A stretch of 64,000 nucleotides of DNA from Auanema rhodensis (GCA_964057225.1 OZ059899.1:10850001-10914000); one strand, 5' to 3'; numbered from the stretch's first letter, positions 21,977 to 35,079 are shown. Notes: generated by a model from the letters alone, not told the origin. Program-made: numbers and translations.

Positions 21977-22357
21977 CGTTACATATTGTTTCTTCCCGTC
22001 TTTTCATGGTCGGAAGATATATGTACTTCTACCTTGTTCCTTAGGTAGGCAGACCCGAACGACCCGATTTCCTTATTAAGACAAATACTTAAAGCGAAAA
22101 GGATTCATTATCAGATAACAAGAAAATACAATATAAGAATTACATTAAGAAAGAATATAAAGAGATAAAATAAAGTATTAAATAGAGTATATATATAGAT
22201 GATATAGAGATGAGACTCACATGACTATAATACAACCTATCTGGGTTAGACCAGAAGCAAGAGTGCCATGTGTGTCCCATGTTGTAGGCGGGGCTTGTTC
22301 AGGCTCCCGCTATTTGAATAACGCGCACATGTTTACCATGTGCTTGCAGATGTGACA
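21977..22357 (-). repeat. Element C 3' LTR
   Basis: 381 bp, several substitutions relative to A and E (for example GACCCGAT, AATAACGCG). Confidence 0.93.
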
Positions 22358-22369
22358 TCCCCCCACCTT

Positions 22370-22939
22370 AAAGGTTGAACGTCCTCGTTCAAAAACAAAA
22401 TAAATTAATTCACTATTTAAGATAGTTGGATGTTGGAAAAAAAATCATGGTGTAGTGGATAAAAAAAAATGTATACAATACGATTTGAAAGTTTAGCTAT
22501 TGTCTCTTCAAGTTTGTTGAATTCGAAATGTAGTATCGAGTAGATTCTATTCCATTCACTTGCAAACGAGAGCTTTGCTTCTAAACCATTCGACTGTGAT
22601 ATAGTCGTTCATTTTCTCGAGTTGTACAGGTACGGTGTTACCCTGAGAATAGGTCGAGCCCGTTCTGTACAAAAAAATGAAAACTCGTTTAACGCGTATG
22701 ACTAATGTCCATAAGGTGAATACAAGTAATGATTAAGCATAAAAAATAGCAAGATTCACAAGAGAATGTTGAAAAAAATCTACTCAATGAGAGTTGGAGT
22801 AATAAAACAAACTTTTGTAAAACAATAGCAGACTTCTCAGAGAAAATCAATCAACAACAAAGAAGTGGTATAATCAGAAATGGCACAAAATAAAATAAAA
22901 AAATTTCAACAATTTGATTTTGTTAAAAAAAAACTACCT
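22370..22939 (-). other. Element C 3' untranslated region
   Basis: It resembles 7155-7755 but with a small deletion (near 22560) that removes part of the short 3' open frame. The polypurine tract is at 22358-22369. No gene seen. Confidence 0.6.
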
Positions 22940-23865
22940 TCAAGAAATTGTGATAACCGGAATAGATGTTGTCCGTTGGTAAGGTTTGACAAAGTCCAGG
23001 TCCTTCTTTGTGCATGTTTCAATTCTATCTTTTACTATATTAGATGTGCTTTCATTTTGTATTAGCGATCTATTGACAAAATCTTCTGTAGGATTGGCTG
23101 GTTCTTCAGTTTGAAGATTGTTTCCAGGCAATTGATGGTCAATAGGAAGTCTTGCATCCCGACCAAATAATACAACATATGGACTAATAGATGTTGATGA
23201 GTTTGGTAACGTATTGATCGCAAACATAACTTTGGGTAGGTGTATATCCCAGTTAGTTTGTTGTTCATTCACGAATGAAGAGAGAGCTTCTTCCAAAGTT
23301 CTATGAAGTCTCTCAACTTGTCCATTAGCATTTTTATGATATGGTAGCGTAGTAGTGTGTTTAATTCCAAATTGTTTACACATAGCTTGAAATTCAGATG
23401 ACAAAAAGCTACTACCATTATCGGTTATCATACTCATTGGTGGTCCATATATGAAAACAAATCTAATTACAACGCTTTTGTGATTTCAGTAGCCGTTTGT
23501 GTTATTCCCCATTTACTAAAAGCATCTTGAATACTCAAGATGTATCGATGTCCATCATTAGTGCGAGGTAAAGGACCAAGTATATCTACATGAATACGAT
23601 CAAATGGCTTTTCGGGTATAACAAATCTTCCCATAGGTTGAATATACGATTGGTGTGGGTTAGATTTCCTACTTGCACAGTTTGTACAACGATTAATAAA
23701 TTCAGTTATTTGTGGAACCATATTAGTCCAAAAGAATCGTCGTCGAATCGCATCAGTAGTTTTATTTATACCTAGGTGTGCACCAATTTTGGAATCTTCG
23801 TGAAAAAATTTGATGACAACATCAGTTATTTTGTCGTTTCGAGGCAAAATAATAGATGGTTACAT
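22940..23865 (-). pseudogene. Element C integrase remnant
   Basis: It retains the HHCC region and the DDE core (HVDILGPL, MITDNGSS, GQVERLHRTLEEAL). Damage: a 15-bp deletion near 23505 and a 1-nt deletion near 23472 that shift the frame, plus a roughly 200-bp deletion near 23000 that removes the GPY/F module and joins CTKK to DFVKPYQRTT. The left side of the large deletion is near 23865. Confidence 0.88.
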
Positions 23866-26800
23866 AGTTTTAATGTAGTAAATATCTCTCTTTCTTCCAA
23901 CGTACGCATAAAATCAGTACCAAGTAACATTTGTCCTGGACAGTCATTGTCTTCAGATATTAAAAATTCGTGTTCCACTTGGTAACCTGCTATACCCACA
24001 TCTAACTTGCATTTTCCCACAAAGCGAAACTCTGATCCATTTGCAGTGGATGCAGATTTAGAATATTTTGTAAAATATTGTCTTCCAATATATGCCAATG
24101 TGGAGAACGGAATATATGAGACCGTAGCTCCAGAATCCCATAATGCTAACAGTCCTCTACCTTCAATGTCAATATGAACAAACGGTAACATGTGTCCATT
24201 TTTCTTTGTTGTTGTGTGACATACAAAAGGTATGGCTAAAGGAATGTAAGGTATTATGGTGGGAAAATAGCTCCGCAACAATTCATCACTAACTGTTTCA
24301 TGAATCTCATCTCCCTCAAGTGGTGGAGCTGTTGGGCTCAACATGATATGGTTTATTTTTAACATAAAAGTAGGGGAGAGATAACATTTTATAGTGAAAT
24401 ATAATGCTATCATTAGACATAATATCAGAGTTATACAACCGATGGTAATGAGTGTTCGTTCAATTGAACCTATACAAAAGTCAATGAACAGATCCCAATT
24501 GGAGAAAACAATTTTCCTGGCATCCCTTATAAGTTTACTTCCTCTGAAGATGAAAGAGGAAATTTGAGGCCAATCACGTGAACGAGAAATTACGCGGAGA
24601 AGATCATGGTGAGGTGAAGTAGATAAACTATAACCATAAGTTAATCCAATAGATAGGGCTAAGGATTTTTCAGTCGAATTTTCAAACAAATTCCGCCCTG
24701 TGAATCGAAGTTTACTCAATTCAGCATAATGATCATGTTTTTCTGAATGAATACTATCTACTTTATGTGTGTCACCTTTATAATCTCTCCATGTTCCATT
24801 TTCATACCAAATCTCTGTCTCTTTGTGTTCACAATTGATCCATGTCCTTCAGTGCTCAAATCGTAGCTATCGATAGGAGCAAAGAATAATTGTTTATCGT
24901 GTGTTAAAACAGGGGTCTCTGCATAACATTTATCATTGTAAGAATGATTACGATAAATGAAATGTGGTTCTATTTCCTGACAAGTTGTTATTTTTAAAAC
25001 ATTTCTTCCAACAAATCGGGCAACGATATCATCCCGCTGAAGCATAGCTCTTACTCCTATTGTAGGATGTATACGTAATATAGCTTGCCAGCTTTTTACA
25101 GTTTCCATTTGAGATTTACAGATGGTATGAAACTGTTGATGAAATTCGTCAATTATGGAGAGACGCGCTTTCTCAAACCCATAATTCAACTTATTATCTA
25201 TTATCGTTTTAGTTTTATGCTCTGATTTGTGGAGAACATTGTCATATACTTCTGCTACATACAACTCTCGACCTCTCTCGTACGCATTAGGGGTAGGAGT
25301 TGTTAAACTACGAATTGTAGTTTTGGTGGCAGTTATTGGGGTTACAGTAGTATGATGTACCATATTTTTATCAGTTGTAATTTGAGTTTTAACCCAACTT
25401 ATGAATTCTAAAACTTCTGTTTTTTTGAATTTAGGATTTTCCTGTGGGTATTCGATGGACTGTGGAGGAAATCCATAATATGCTGTACTATTCTTTGTAT
25501 AAAGGTTGTGATAGTCAGGCAGCTTGGATATAATTGCTAAATCTTGCTCTTGGTTGTTTCTAACAGTAGCATCAGCTTTTTGTTGTCGACTGACTTGCAT
25601 GTCACGAGATATTTGTTCTTTTCCTGATTGTTGTTGGATCATGAATAACATGCCTTGAGCAGTTGCAATAATTTCAGATTGATTCATATTTCCACTGCGT
25701 GGTAATATAGATGGATATAAGGCTCTGGCCAACTGTTCGATTGATGGAACTGTTTGTGTACCATCAAGAATTGTGGCTTGATATACTACTGCGTGAGCCA
25801 TTCCTCGAAAGAAGTCTTCTATGGATGTTGTAGATTTCATCAACGATCTTTTTAACCGAGGAACTTCTATACGACGAGCTACTTGAGTGATAAGATCATC
25901 CAATTTCATGTTGTTAATCATCTGTCTAGTAGCCAGTTTAATTTCCTCTATACCCATACATTGTAAAATCAAAAGATTGGGATCTTTGAAATTATTAGAC
26001 TTCGCCCAGTTAGTTATATGATCTTTTGTCAATCCTAAACTAACAATTGTGTCAATGAACAGTGGATTATCTATCGCGAATTGGAGCGAACTTTCATAAG
26101 ATGATGTAGCTGCATATCTCATATATTTTGCGTAAAACTTAGTGATAGATGCAGATCCAAAAATGAAAGTAGGTCTTAGAAATGGAAACGCATATGGTTG
26201 GGATTTCGCATTAACAAAAAGATAATCATCACTGAAAGAGCGATGTTTTTGAGGTAATGCATTACGTTTATTTCTGCGTCTATCAGCATTAAGCAAAGTA
26301 TTGGAAAGATCAAGCAAATTATAAACACGGGGATATGCTGTGAATCGGATAATTGCCTCAGAAGATTATTCAAAAACAGCGAATTCGAAACAAGATTGAA
26401 CGTGAGCGGATGTGGAATGATTTTGGAGAACAAAAGCGCTTTCAATAGAGTGAACTAGAAGAATATGATCACCCAACATGGCGGAGAAGGGGCCAAGTTT
26501 TTGATAGTGACAGACAACTGAAGGGATTGGTGGTTGCCAGATAACTGCACCTTCACCAGTTGCACAAAACCCTTCATTTCCTTTACAATTATCAGTATTT
26601 ATAAATAAGTCTGATACAATGTGATCTTCTTTCAATCTAGTTATTATCCCTCGCTTCAATACAAATTGTTCAATTTCTACACATTCTTCAGTGGACCAAG
26701 AGCGAGTTGGATTATGCTCGTTTAATGGTGTTTCAAAAATTGAATGCTGTTGGGCACTCATGATTTTATCATTCCACATACGATTTCTATGTGCTCGAAC

Positions 26801-28411
26801 ACAATCTTTCTCATCTACTGTTTCAATATGAGAGAATGTGGTGTTACGATCTCTCAAAAACATGAAATCTCTCACACAGCTTTTATACTTTTTCACATAG
26901 CATTTCCATGCTTCCCATGACTCTATCTCAGCCTTTGGTAGATATATTTCTACCTCAACACTGTGAGCCTTTTCAATTTCTGCCTTATGGCAGCCTGTGA
27001 CTACAGGAGGTGTTACTAATATACCCCCTTCAGATTGAGCGCAAATCTGATATTTTGCCGACCCAAAGGGAAGGCATGAGAGTGCCAATAAAGTCAGGCA
27101 CAACGTGACCGGTGGCATGAATGGGGTTGCTACGCTGTATACCCTTGAGTTACCATTCCCATTGGCTGATGGTCTTTGTCTTCTTGGGGAACTAGGCCTA
27201 GGGTTCCAAGACGAGTTATTGGCATTTCTGCCATTGGCAAATGGGCGGTTTCCCGGGTTAGGACGCCTATTCATATTTCCGTTCTGCGAGTTATTATTAT
27301 TATAACGTACGGCAGAAGGTCGCTCTCTCTCTCGCTCATAATCATTAGAGCCATTATTGTGCTGAGTCCAGTCATTATTTCTTTCATAATTTTCATAATT
27401 TTTATAATTTTTATTATTATTATTATTCCTACTTCTTTCTCTTTCTTCACTGAAGCTTAATTTATGCTGTAAAGCATTTATGAGCTCCTTCAAGGTGCTA
27501 GTGTCTTCATTTCTTTTCGTGAAGCTATTTCGAACGCCTTCTTCAAACCTAGCTAATTTCTTAGCTTGTTCATAAGTGGCGAAGTTTTTAGTTAAAACCG
27601 CAATACCCAGTTCCTCTTTTAAACCATTTAAAAATGCCGTTTTCGACATTGGTTCCCGCTCGGGATCCATTGGTGACATTATGGTGCTTGCCATTCTCTC
27701 TAATTCCATACTAAAATCAAGAACAGATTTATCTCCTTGTTGTACTCGATGAATAAGCGCTATGGTGAAATTTTTTTCTGTTTTAGGCGCTAAAAGCTCA
27801 GTGAGCTGATCCATCAAAACAATCCATGGGCCATTAGTTCTTATGCCACTAGGAATACTATTATACAAGGAGAGAGCTGTTTCATTTGATTCCAAAAGAA
27901 GAGGCAAAATTAATAGTCTCTCAGGTAAGCTTAGATTCATAACATTAAAAAATCTATTTAAAGATTCAACAAAAGAACGAAAGCTACGAGAGTCGTCATA
28001 CCTGGGACAGAGATGGCAATTCAAAATAGTTGCCATATTTCTAGAGGGTGGAGCAACATTAGAATTAGGAGATGGAGAGGTAGGAGTCATTTTTCTTTCA
28101 AAAGCTTTAGTTATAGCAGCGGCCCACCGACTTGGTGATCTATTTCGTACTGTAGTAGGTGCCCGAGGTGTTTCCTCAGTGATGGCCTTTCTGCTTTTAC
28201 TTCTCGTTCTAATTGTTAAAGAAGAAGAGTGAGAAGAAGAAGAGGAATCACCTTCTTCTCTCAAAAATTCAAAAGGAGAGAGGTAGGTGGATGGAGTATT
28301 TAAGTTTTTAGAATTAAATTCAAAAACTTGGCGTACCTCTGGTGATCCTTGTTCCTGATCTTTGTTTTCCTCGCTGATGTCCGAGTCCGACAGGGTGGAT
28401 GGTGAATACAG
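23866..28411 (-). pseudogene. Element C gag-glycoprotein-protease, broken
   Basis: Same frame and order as in A, with the protease fused to integrase by a deletion of about 2.1 kb near 23865 (protease ...TTLKLC, then the integrase linker). Further breaks: a TCA-to-TAA nonsense codon near 26367 in the ectodomain, and a 2-nt deletion near 24840 before the transmembrane segment. The furin-type RRRNKR and the transmembrane helix are still readable. The Asn-rich Gag tail differs in repeat number and sequence from the other copies. Confidence 0.9.
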
Positions 28412-29404
28412 TTAGATGAATATAAGAGCGCGTACTGGAAGCAACTAGACTCCAGTAAAAACGTTTGTGACAATGGCGTCTGATGAAGAAGGATCGTTGA
28501 AGCTTCAAGCTCCGCCTCCAGCCATGTGTCACGACACCAGATGTTAGCGCTTATGGTAAACAACCATTGACCGTCTGTCGTGATATTTGAATATTATAAT
28601 CACTAATGTCAGCTTAGAGACAAATAAGGAATCACAAATGGTGCCTTAAGCCTTTTTGAAAACTTTTGAATTTTAACAGCTGTTATTGACTACACATGTC
28701 GAACAGCTGGTACGCGTGGGCCAACTATTTGAATGTGAGTAAGCTTCAAGTAAACAAAAATGTCTCATCTCGTATATTAAGTTCAATTTTATAAAGTTTA
28801 TTAAGATTTGTAGAAAGAATTTCAAAATAAATCTTAATTAAGATAATTTTTAATTTAATTTCAAAAGATTTAGAAGGTAATTTAAGATTGATATAGGAAT
28901 TTAAATTCAGTAATCTGTCAATAATATAGGAAAAAGGAAACGTTGGCAGACGTAGAGTGGACTTGGGTGGGTAGGAATTTAAATATTCTTATTATCTCTG
29001 AACTAATAAGAAAAGAGTTAACAGGAGTAGAACCCTGATGAACCCTTGGATGTGAATCAAAATCAAAAATCGTAAATAAAATTATCCCAACAGCCTCCAG
29101 CTTCCAAACAACTCAGCTAAAAAGTGAGCTCTGTTGCCACACTGGACATTCACATCATAAAGTAATGAATCAAAATAGCACGCGCGTGCATAACAAAAAG
29201 GTAACGCTCGTCAAAACTATTGTCTGATAGTTTCCCCAAACGTCTCAGACACCTCCCAGTTTTTGTTGAGCGGAGGAGAAGTGGTAGCCAAAATAATTTT
29301 TGGGGGAAATCATGGTACACGGCTCGGTTACTCCTCACTGTTGGGTAATTAAGTCCAAAAGTCTCGTAAACTTGCTGTCAATAAATTAACAGTAGAGTAA
29401 GCAA
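28412..29404 (-). other. Element C leader
   Basis: Leader sequence as in A, including the GCACGCGCGTGC palindrome near 29178. The primer site TGGAGGTTCCACC is at 29405-29417. No gene seen. Confidence 0.65.
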
Positions 29405-29417
29405 GGTGGAACCTCCA

Positions 29418-29674
29418 CGTTACATATTGTTTCTTCCCGTCTTTTCATGGTCGGAAGATATATGTACTTCTACCTTGTTCCTTAGGTAGGCAGACCCGAA
29501 CGACCCGATATATAGATGATATAGAGATGAGACTCACATGACTATAAGACAACATATCTGGGTTAGACCAGAAGCAAGAGTGCCATGTGTGTCCCATGTT
29601 GTAGGCGGGGCTTGTTCAGGCTCCCGCTATTTGAATAACGCGCACATGTTTACCATGTGCTTGCAGATGTGACA
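29418..29674 (-). repeat. Element C 5' LTR with internal deletion
   Basis: 257 bp: 124 bp are missing between ACCCGAT and ATATATAGATG, a deletion between short AT-rich matches that removes much of the R/U5-side sequence. Confidence 0.92.
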
Positions 29675-29678
29675 ACAT

Positions 29679-29721
29679 AGTCAACATTGATTTCCCCAAA
29701 TAGTATCATGTTTGCTTGTTA
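29679..29721. repeat. 43-bp sliver of tRNA array spacer between elements C and D
   Basis: It matches the spacer just after the C insertion point and runs directly into D, showing two independent insertions 43 bp apart in the same unit. GTTA at 29718-29721 is the left copy of D's target duplication. Confidence 0.93.
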
Positions 29722-30102
29722 CGTTACATATCGTTTCTTCCCGTCTTTTCATGGTCGGAAGATATATGTACTTCTACCTTGTTCCTTAGGTAGGCAGACC
29801 CGAACGCCCCGATTTCCTTATTAAGACAAATACTTAAAGAGAAAAGGATTCATTATCAGATAACAAGAAAATACAATATAAGAATTACATTAAGAAAGAA
29901 TATAAAGAGATATAATAAAGTATTAAATAGAGTATATATATAGATGATATAGAGATGAGACTCACATGGCTATAAGACAACCTATCTGGGTTAGGCCAGA
30001 AGCAAGACTGCCATGTGTGTCCCATGTTGTAGGCGGGGCTTGTTCAGGCTCCCGCTATTTGAATAGCGCGCACATGTTTACCATGTGCTTGCAGATGTGA
30101 CA
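29722..30102 (-). repeat. Element D 3' LTR
   Basis: 381 bp, with ATATCG instead of ATATTG near its terminus. The polypurine tract is at 30103-30114. Confidence 0.93.
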
Positions 30103-30114
30103 TCCCCCCACCTT

Positions 30115-30619
30115 AAAAAGTTGAACGTCCTCGTTCAAAAACAAAATAAATTAATTCACTTTTTAAGATAGTTGGATGTTGGAAAAAAAAATCATGGTGT
30201 AGTCGATAAAAAATAATGTATACAATACGATTTGAAAGTTTAGCTATTGTCTCTTCAAGTTTGTTGAATTCAAAATGTAGTATCGAATAGATTCTATTCC
30301 ATTCACTTGAGTAGTGAAATGCTTGCAAACGAGAGCTTTGCTTCTAAACCATTCGACTGTGATATAGTCGTTCATTTTCTTGAGTTGTACAGGTACGGTG
30401 TTACCCTGAGAATAGGTCGAGCCCGTTCTGTACAAAAAAATGAAAACTCGTTTAACCCGTATGACTAATGTCCATAAGGTGAATACAAGTAATGATTAAG
30501 CATAAAAAAATAGCAAGATTCACAAGAGTTGAAAAAAAAAAAATCTACTCAATGAGAGTTGGAGTAATAAAACAAAACCTTGTAAAACAATAGCAGACTT
30601 CTCAGAGAAAATCAATCAA
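30115..30619 (-). other. Element D 3' untranslated region up to the Merlin insertion
   Basis: Family-1 3' UTR including the short open frame (about 30244-30435). It is interrupted after TCAATCAA (30612-30619) and continues at 31911-31994. No further gene seen. Confidence 0.6.
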
Positions 30620-30731
30620 GGCTCTTGTGCAGATGTCGCCACCCTACAATTTATGCAATTAAAATTCAAAATTTGTTTGTTAGCGGTTGTCTATTGCGCG
30701 AAAAAAAAATAACTATATTGAAAAAAATAAT

Positions 30732-31665
30732 TTATTTTGATAATGACTTTTGATAACAAGCGATATCATTTAAAATTAATTCAAAAATATCCTGTCCTCT
30801 GAATCTTTTTCTGTACATGTATTCACATAGATATGAATCTAACATTCCTTCATGTACTCCCCACATTCTTTTGAATCTCATTTTGGCTACATTCCACATT
30901 GATTCTACTTTGTTGGTGCAAGCACCAGTAGAAGGATCCACGAAATTCTTCGAGTGGTTGACGGTCATGTGCTTGTAATTCATATCCATCAGAGGTATAC
31001 CATTATAACTCTTCCAACAATCAGAAATGATGGTAGTTCCTTCTTTTATGGAAGCTTTGATGCATGACTCAAGAGTGTCTTTGGTTCTATCAGGAACAAC
31101 ATAGATAAAGCATTCATTTGTTTCGCGACAAATGCCACCAAAAACCCATGTCTGCTTTTTCATGCGACCTACATTGTATTTCCTTCTAGATACCAAACTC
31201 TCATCAATTTCCACGGTGTAACCTGGACCACCAATTACAACAGGGTCTTGAAGAAGACGCGAAGCACAAACTTCTCGAAGAAAGTTATTATAATCCACAA
31301 TTGTGTGGTTAGAATTAATTTTCATTTGTTTTTTGCAAAACTCTATAGTTGTTAATTCTTCGCTCCACCAATATATGAATGACACAATGATTGGTAGTGG
31401 GAGATGGCAATCTAAAGCATATATAAAGAAATATATGCCATTAATTAAATATACCTTCAAACCATGTGCCTGATTTTAAACTGAGCTCTTTATTGCACTT
31501 TTTATCAATGCAGCGGAATCTATCTCTCTTTTCAGAAAGCATTAACTTCATTCTCGTACCACAAATACAAGTTCTTTCTTTTGGGAGCAAATTCTTTTCT
31601 TGTAGAAATTGAATGCATTTTTCTTTTGTGCAAATTTGAAGCCAAAAATCCATGAAAGCAGCCAT
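30732..31665 (-). CDS. Merlin-type transposase, two exons
   Basis: Exon 1 is 31665-31455 and exon 2 is 31411-30732, separated by a 43-nt GT...AG intron (31412-31454). Joining them keeps the frame and gives 296 aa with the stop at 30732-30734. Two Met codons lie near the start; the first was taken. The N-terminus has a zinc-ribbon-like set (CICG then FRCIDKKC). The catalytic core shows D in VEIDESLV, D in IISDCWKSY and E in TNKVESMW, with the typical NHSKNFVDP block, matching the DDE fold of IS1595/ISXO2-like transposases. No stop or frameshift is seen, so it may be functional. It should cut and paste at the element's TIRs. Confidence 0.88.
31412..31454 (-). other. 43-nt intron in the Merlin transposase
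   Basis: On the minus strand it starts GTATATTTAATTAATGG and ends TATGCTTTAG. Without splicing the frame would be broken. It is AT-rich and very short, typical of compact invertebrate introns. Confidence 0.75.
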
Positions 31666-31822
31666 TATTATCGAAATAAAGAATCGAAATGATTTAAATT
31701 TGTTAATTTTTCATTTTTAATGATAAAAAGCGATTGTCTGTATATATTACCTTCCAAAACTTTTTAATTAGTTGCGCGCATAGTCAATAGGTTAGCGGTT
31801 GTTTATCGCGCGAACAGTTGTT

Positions 31823-31859
31823 GGTTCCATACCGCTCGATAACAATCGAGTGAGGAACC
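31823..31859. repeat. Imperfect hairpin in the Merlin right subterminal region
   Basis: GGTTCC...GGAACC encloses CTCGAT-AACA-ATCGAG. It lies about 40 bp inside the right TIR with no equivalent at the left end. Confidence 0.7.
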
Positions 31860-31994
31860 AATAATTCAGAAATTGTGGGGTGGCAACATCTGCACAAGAG
31901 CCTCAATCAACAACAAAAAGTGTTACAATCAGAAATGGAACAAAATAAAATTAAAAAAATTTCAACAATTTGATTTTGTTAAAAAAAACTACCT

Positions 31995-34739
31995 TCAAGA
32001 AATTGTGATAACCGGAATAGATGTTGTTCGTTGGTAAGGTTTGACAAAGTCCTTGTGTACTCTTCTGCTTTTTCCTTTATCTGTTTGAACCACGACGAAA
32101 GATCTTTGAACTGCTGTAACTAAATAAGGCCCTTCGAATGAAGGTGTTAGTTTGTTTCGAGTAGAATTCACTTTCATCATAACTAAGTCATTAACCTGAA
32201 TTTCTTTATTTTGTGTTCTATTTCGTGTATTGTACCGTTGTTCATTCTTCTTTGTGCATGTTTCAATTCTATCTTTTACTATATTAAATGTGCTTTCATT
32301 TTGTATTAGCGATCTATTGACAAAATCTTCTGTAGGATTGGCTGGTTCTTCAGTTTGAAGATTATTTCCAGGCAATTGATGGTCAATAGGAAGTCTTGCA
32401 TCCCGACCAAATAATACAACATATGGACTAATAGATGTTGATGAGTTTGGTAACGTATTGATCGCAAACATAACTTTGGGTAGGTGTATATCCCAGTTAG
32501 TTTGTTGTTCATTCACGAATGAAGAGAGAGCTTCTTCCAAAGTTCTATGAAGTCTCTCAACTTGTCCATTAGCATTTTTATGATATGGTAGCGTAGTAGT
32601 GTGTTTAATTCCAAATTGTTTACACATAGCTTGAAATTCAGATGACAAAAAGCTACTACCATTATCGGTTATCATACTCATTGGTGGTCCATATATGAAA
32701 ACAAATCTAATTACAAACGCTTTTGTGATTTCAGTAGCCGTTTGTGTTATTAATGGGCAAGTTGTTCCCCATTTACTAAAAGCATCTTGAATACTCAAGA
32801 TGTATCGATGTCCATCATTAGTGCGAGGTAAAGGACCTAGTATATCTACATGAATACGATCAAATGGCTTTTCGGGTATAACAAATCTTCCCATAGGTTG
32901 AATATACGATTGGTGTGGGTTAGATTTCCTACTTGCACATTTTGTACAACGATTAATAAATTCAGTTATTTGTGGAACCATATTAGTCCAAAAGAATCGT
33001 CGTCGAATCGCATCAGTAGTTTTATTTATACCTAGGTGTGCACCAATTTTGGAATCTTCGTGAAAAAATTTGATGACAACATCAGTTATTTTGTCGTTTC
33101 GAGGCAAAATAATAGATGGTTTTAAATAATTTTTTGCTTGTTTTGCATGTAATATGCCTTCTCGTTCTTCATACCGGTCTGATATATTAGCCGGACAGTT
33201 ATCATTATTAATTTGAGAAAGTGCTTCGCGAATCCAGGGAACTCCAGCTTGAACTTTCCGTATTTCTTCACAATTTAGTTGGTCAATAGAAGAAATAGTT
33301 GTGATATGAGCAATAAAAGCATCAACAGGTTTTACTTTGTCCTTTGGTTTAGTAGGACGACTGTCATTTGCTTCGTTTCCTATATACCTGGAGAGAGCAT
33401 CACAGACACTGTTTAATTTGCCAGGACGATATTCAATCTTTATGTTGAAATCTTGTATCATTAGTTGATACTTGGCTAATCTACCTATGAGATCTTTACG
33501 CGACATTAAACTGGTTAATGGTCGGTGATCTGTGATAACTGTGGTAGGTACTCCTAATACATAGGTACGGAATTGTTGAAGAGCAAAGACTAAACCGAGT
33601 GCTTCAACTTCAATAGGAGGATATTTCCGTTCCGCTGGAGTCAACTTTCTACTAGCGAACGCAATCGGGTGTAATGGAGAATTTTTTTCTGCTGATTGCA
33701 ATAAAACTGCTCCCACAGCGATCATACTGCCATCACTTTCTATAACAAAAGGTTGGTCTGCTTTAGGAGGTTTCAGTACAGGGGCAGTACACAGTGATGT
33801 TTTTAAAGTTTTAAATGCGTCTGCATGTTCCGATTTCCACTCAAAAGGAGTATCCTTATGTGTTAACTTATACAATGGCTCAGCTATTCCGGCATAATTT
33901 TGAATAAACCGTCGAAAATAGTTAGTCATACCTAGAAAGGATCTGACAGCCGTAACTGTGCTTGGATTTGGAAATTCGGAAACAGCCTGTATTTTAGCAG
34001 GATCTGGTTTAACACCATTTCTACCTATTATAAAACCCAAAAACTTTACTTCAGTGGCTGCAAAGCAACATTTAAATAACTTAATTTTTAACCCTAGTTC
34101 AGTGACCTTCTTCAGCACTTCTTGTATATCTCTTAAATGTTCTTCAGCTGAGTTCGAAATTATTAGCAAATCATCTAGATATACAAACAGTTTGCATCTA
34201 ACAAGAGATTGCAAGTATCGTACTGCGGATTGAAAAGTGTGTGGCGCTCCACACAATCCCATAGGCATTCGGCAATACTGATAGGTACCTGATGGAGTGG
34301 TAAAAGCAGTTAGGTATCTATCTGAGCGTTTCAACGGTATTTGGAAGAAACCAGAAATGAGATCAAAATTCGAAAAGAACTGAGCTCCAGCCGCTAAGTC
34401 TATGATATCAGGAATGTGTGGGATGCTGTATGTTTGTTTCTTAGTAACACTATTCAATGCTCTAAAGTCAGTAACGAACCGGAAAGAATTATCTTTCTTT
34501 TTCACAAGAACAACTGGACTAGTGAAAGTAGCCGTCGAATTTTCGATTATACCTTGCGACAACATTTCTTTCACTTGCCGTTCTACTTCTTCTTGCTTAC
34601 CCAATGGTACTCTGTAAGATCTACTTTTTGGAAAATCCATATCGGATCTTATAGGAATGGCATGTTCAACTGGTCCGCAAAAGAGACCAATATTATGATC
34701 ATGGTTGAAAAATGTCGTTTGGTTTTCCTTAATGATTGT
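31995..34739 (-). pseudogene. Element D pol: RT, RNase H, integrase, lacking upstream domains
   Basis: A continuous frame without stops from the deletion junction near 34739 to TAA near 31995. RT, RNase H, the HHCC-DDE integrase and the GPY/F module are all present (YLDD, ESDGS, FEGPYLVTAV). The first internal Met codon is at about 34640, in the sequence before RT motif 1. Gag, glycoprotein and protease are missing, since the junction joins GATTGTG to an LTR fragment. The region has not decayed, so the deletion is recent, or arose in a transposing intermediate. Confidence 0.9.
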
Positions 34740-34874
34740 GGCTATAAGACAACCTATCTGGGTTAGGCCAGAAGCAAGACTGCCATGTGTGTCCCATGTT
34801 GTAGGCGGGGCTTGTTCAGGCTCCCGCTATTTGAATAGCGCGCACATGTTTACCATGTGCTTGCAGATGTGACA
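34740..34874 (-). repeat. Element D 5' LTR fragment (outer 135 bp)
   Basis: Only the TGTCAC end of the LTR remains, including both small inverted repeats. The rest was lost with the leader, gag, glycoprotein and protease. Confidence 0.92.
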
Positions 34875-35005
34875 GTTATTCAATTAGAACACTTTGTTTT
34901 TTGATTGTTTTCTTGAAATATTCTTTTTTTTCTTTAACAAAGTTATGACTGAGATCAAAATTTGAACTTACTTTTGAACAATTAAACAGAAATTTAAAAA
35001 ATATT

Positions 35006-35079
35006 TGCCGCCGGCAGGGGTCGAACCTGCGACCTTGGGCTTATTAGACCCACGCTCTAACCGACTGAGCTATGGCGGC
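35006..35079 (-). tRNA. tRNA-Ile (AAT), copy 6, acceptor mismatch
   Basis: One change from consensus (GCCGGC on the plus strand) turns the A7-U66 pair into A-C at the base of the acceptor stem. Confidence 0.92.

Larger units (their letters stand above)
21977..29674 (-). mobile_element. Element C: family-1 gypsy element with pol deletion, minus strand
   Basis: 7,698 bp, flanked by ACAT (21973-21976 and 29675-29678); removal restores the array spacer. The RT and RNase H region is deleted, the integrase is damaged, and the 5' LTR has an internal deletion. It is a dead copy. Confidence 0.95.
30620..31902 (-). mobile_element. Merlin (IS1016/ISXO2-type) DNA transposon, complete
   Basis: 1,283 bp with terminal inverted repeats: GGCTCTTGTGCAGATGT at the left, then GCCACCC(T/C)ACAATTT, matched by the complement at the right. 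The target duplication is 8 bp, TCAATCAA (30612-30619 and 31903-31910). The empty site is present in the paralogous 3' UTR of element A near 7670. The TIRs, 8-bp duplication and transposase type agree with the Merlin superfamily. It also has a directly repeated subterminal motif (TAGCGGTTGT...GCGCG at 30681 and 31792) and an imperfect hairpin near the right end. Confidence 0.93.
29722..34874 (-). mobile_element. Element D: family-1 gypsy element reduced to pol, with Merlin insertion
   Basis: Flanked by GTTA (29718-29721 and 34875-34878). A complete 3' LTR, pol, and only the outer 135 bp of the 5' LTR remain. Leader, gag, glycoprotein and protease are deleted. Both LTRs share the private variant GCAAGACTGCC, confirming they belong together. 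A Merlin transposon sits in its 3' UTR. Confidence 0.93.
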
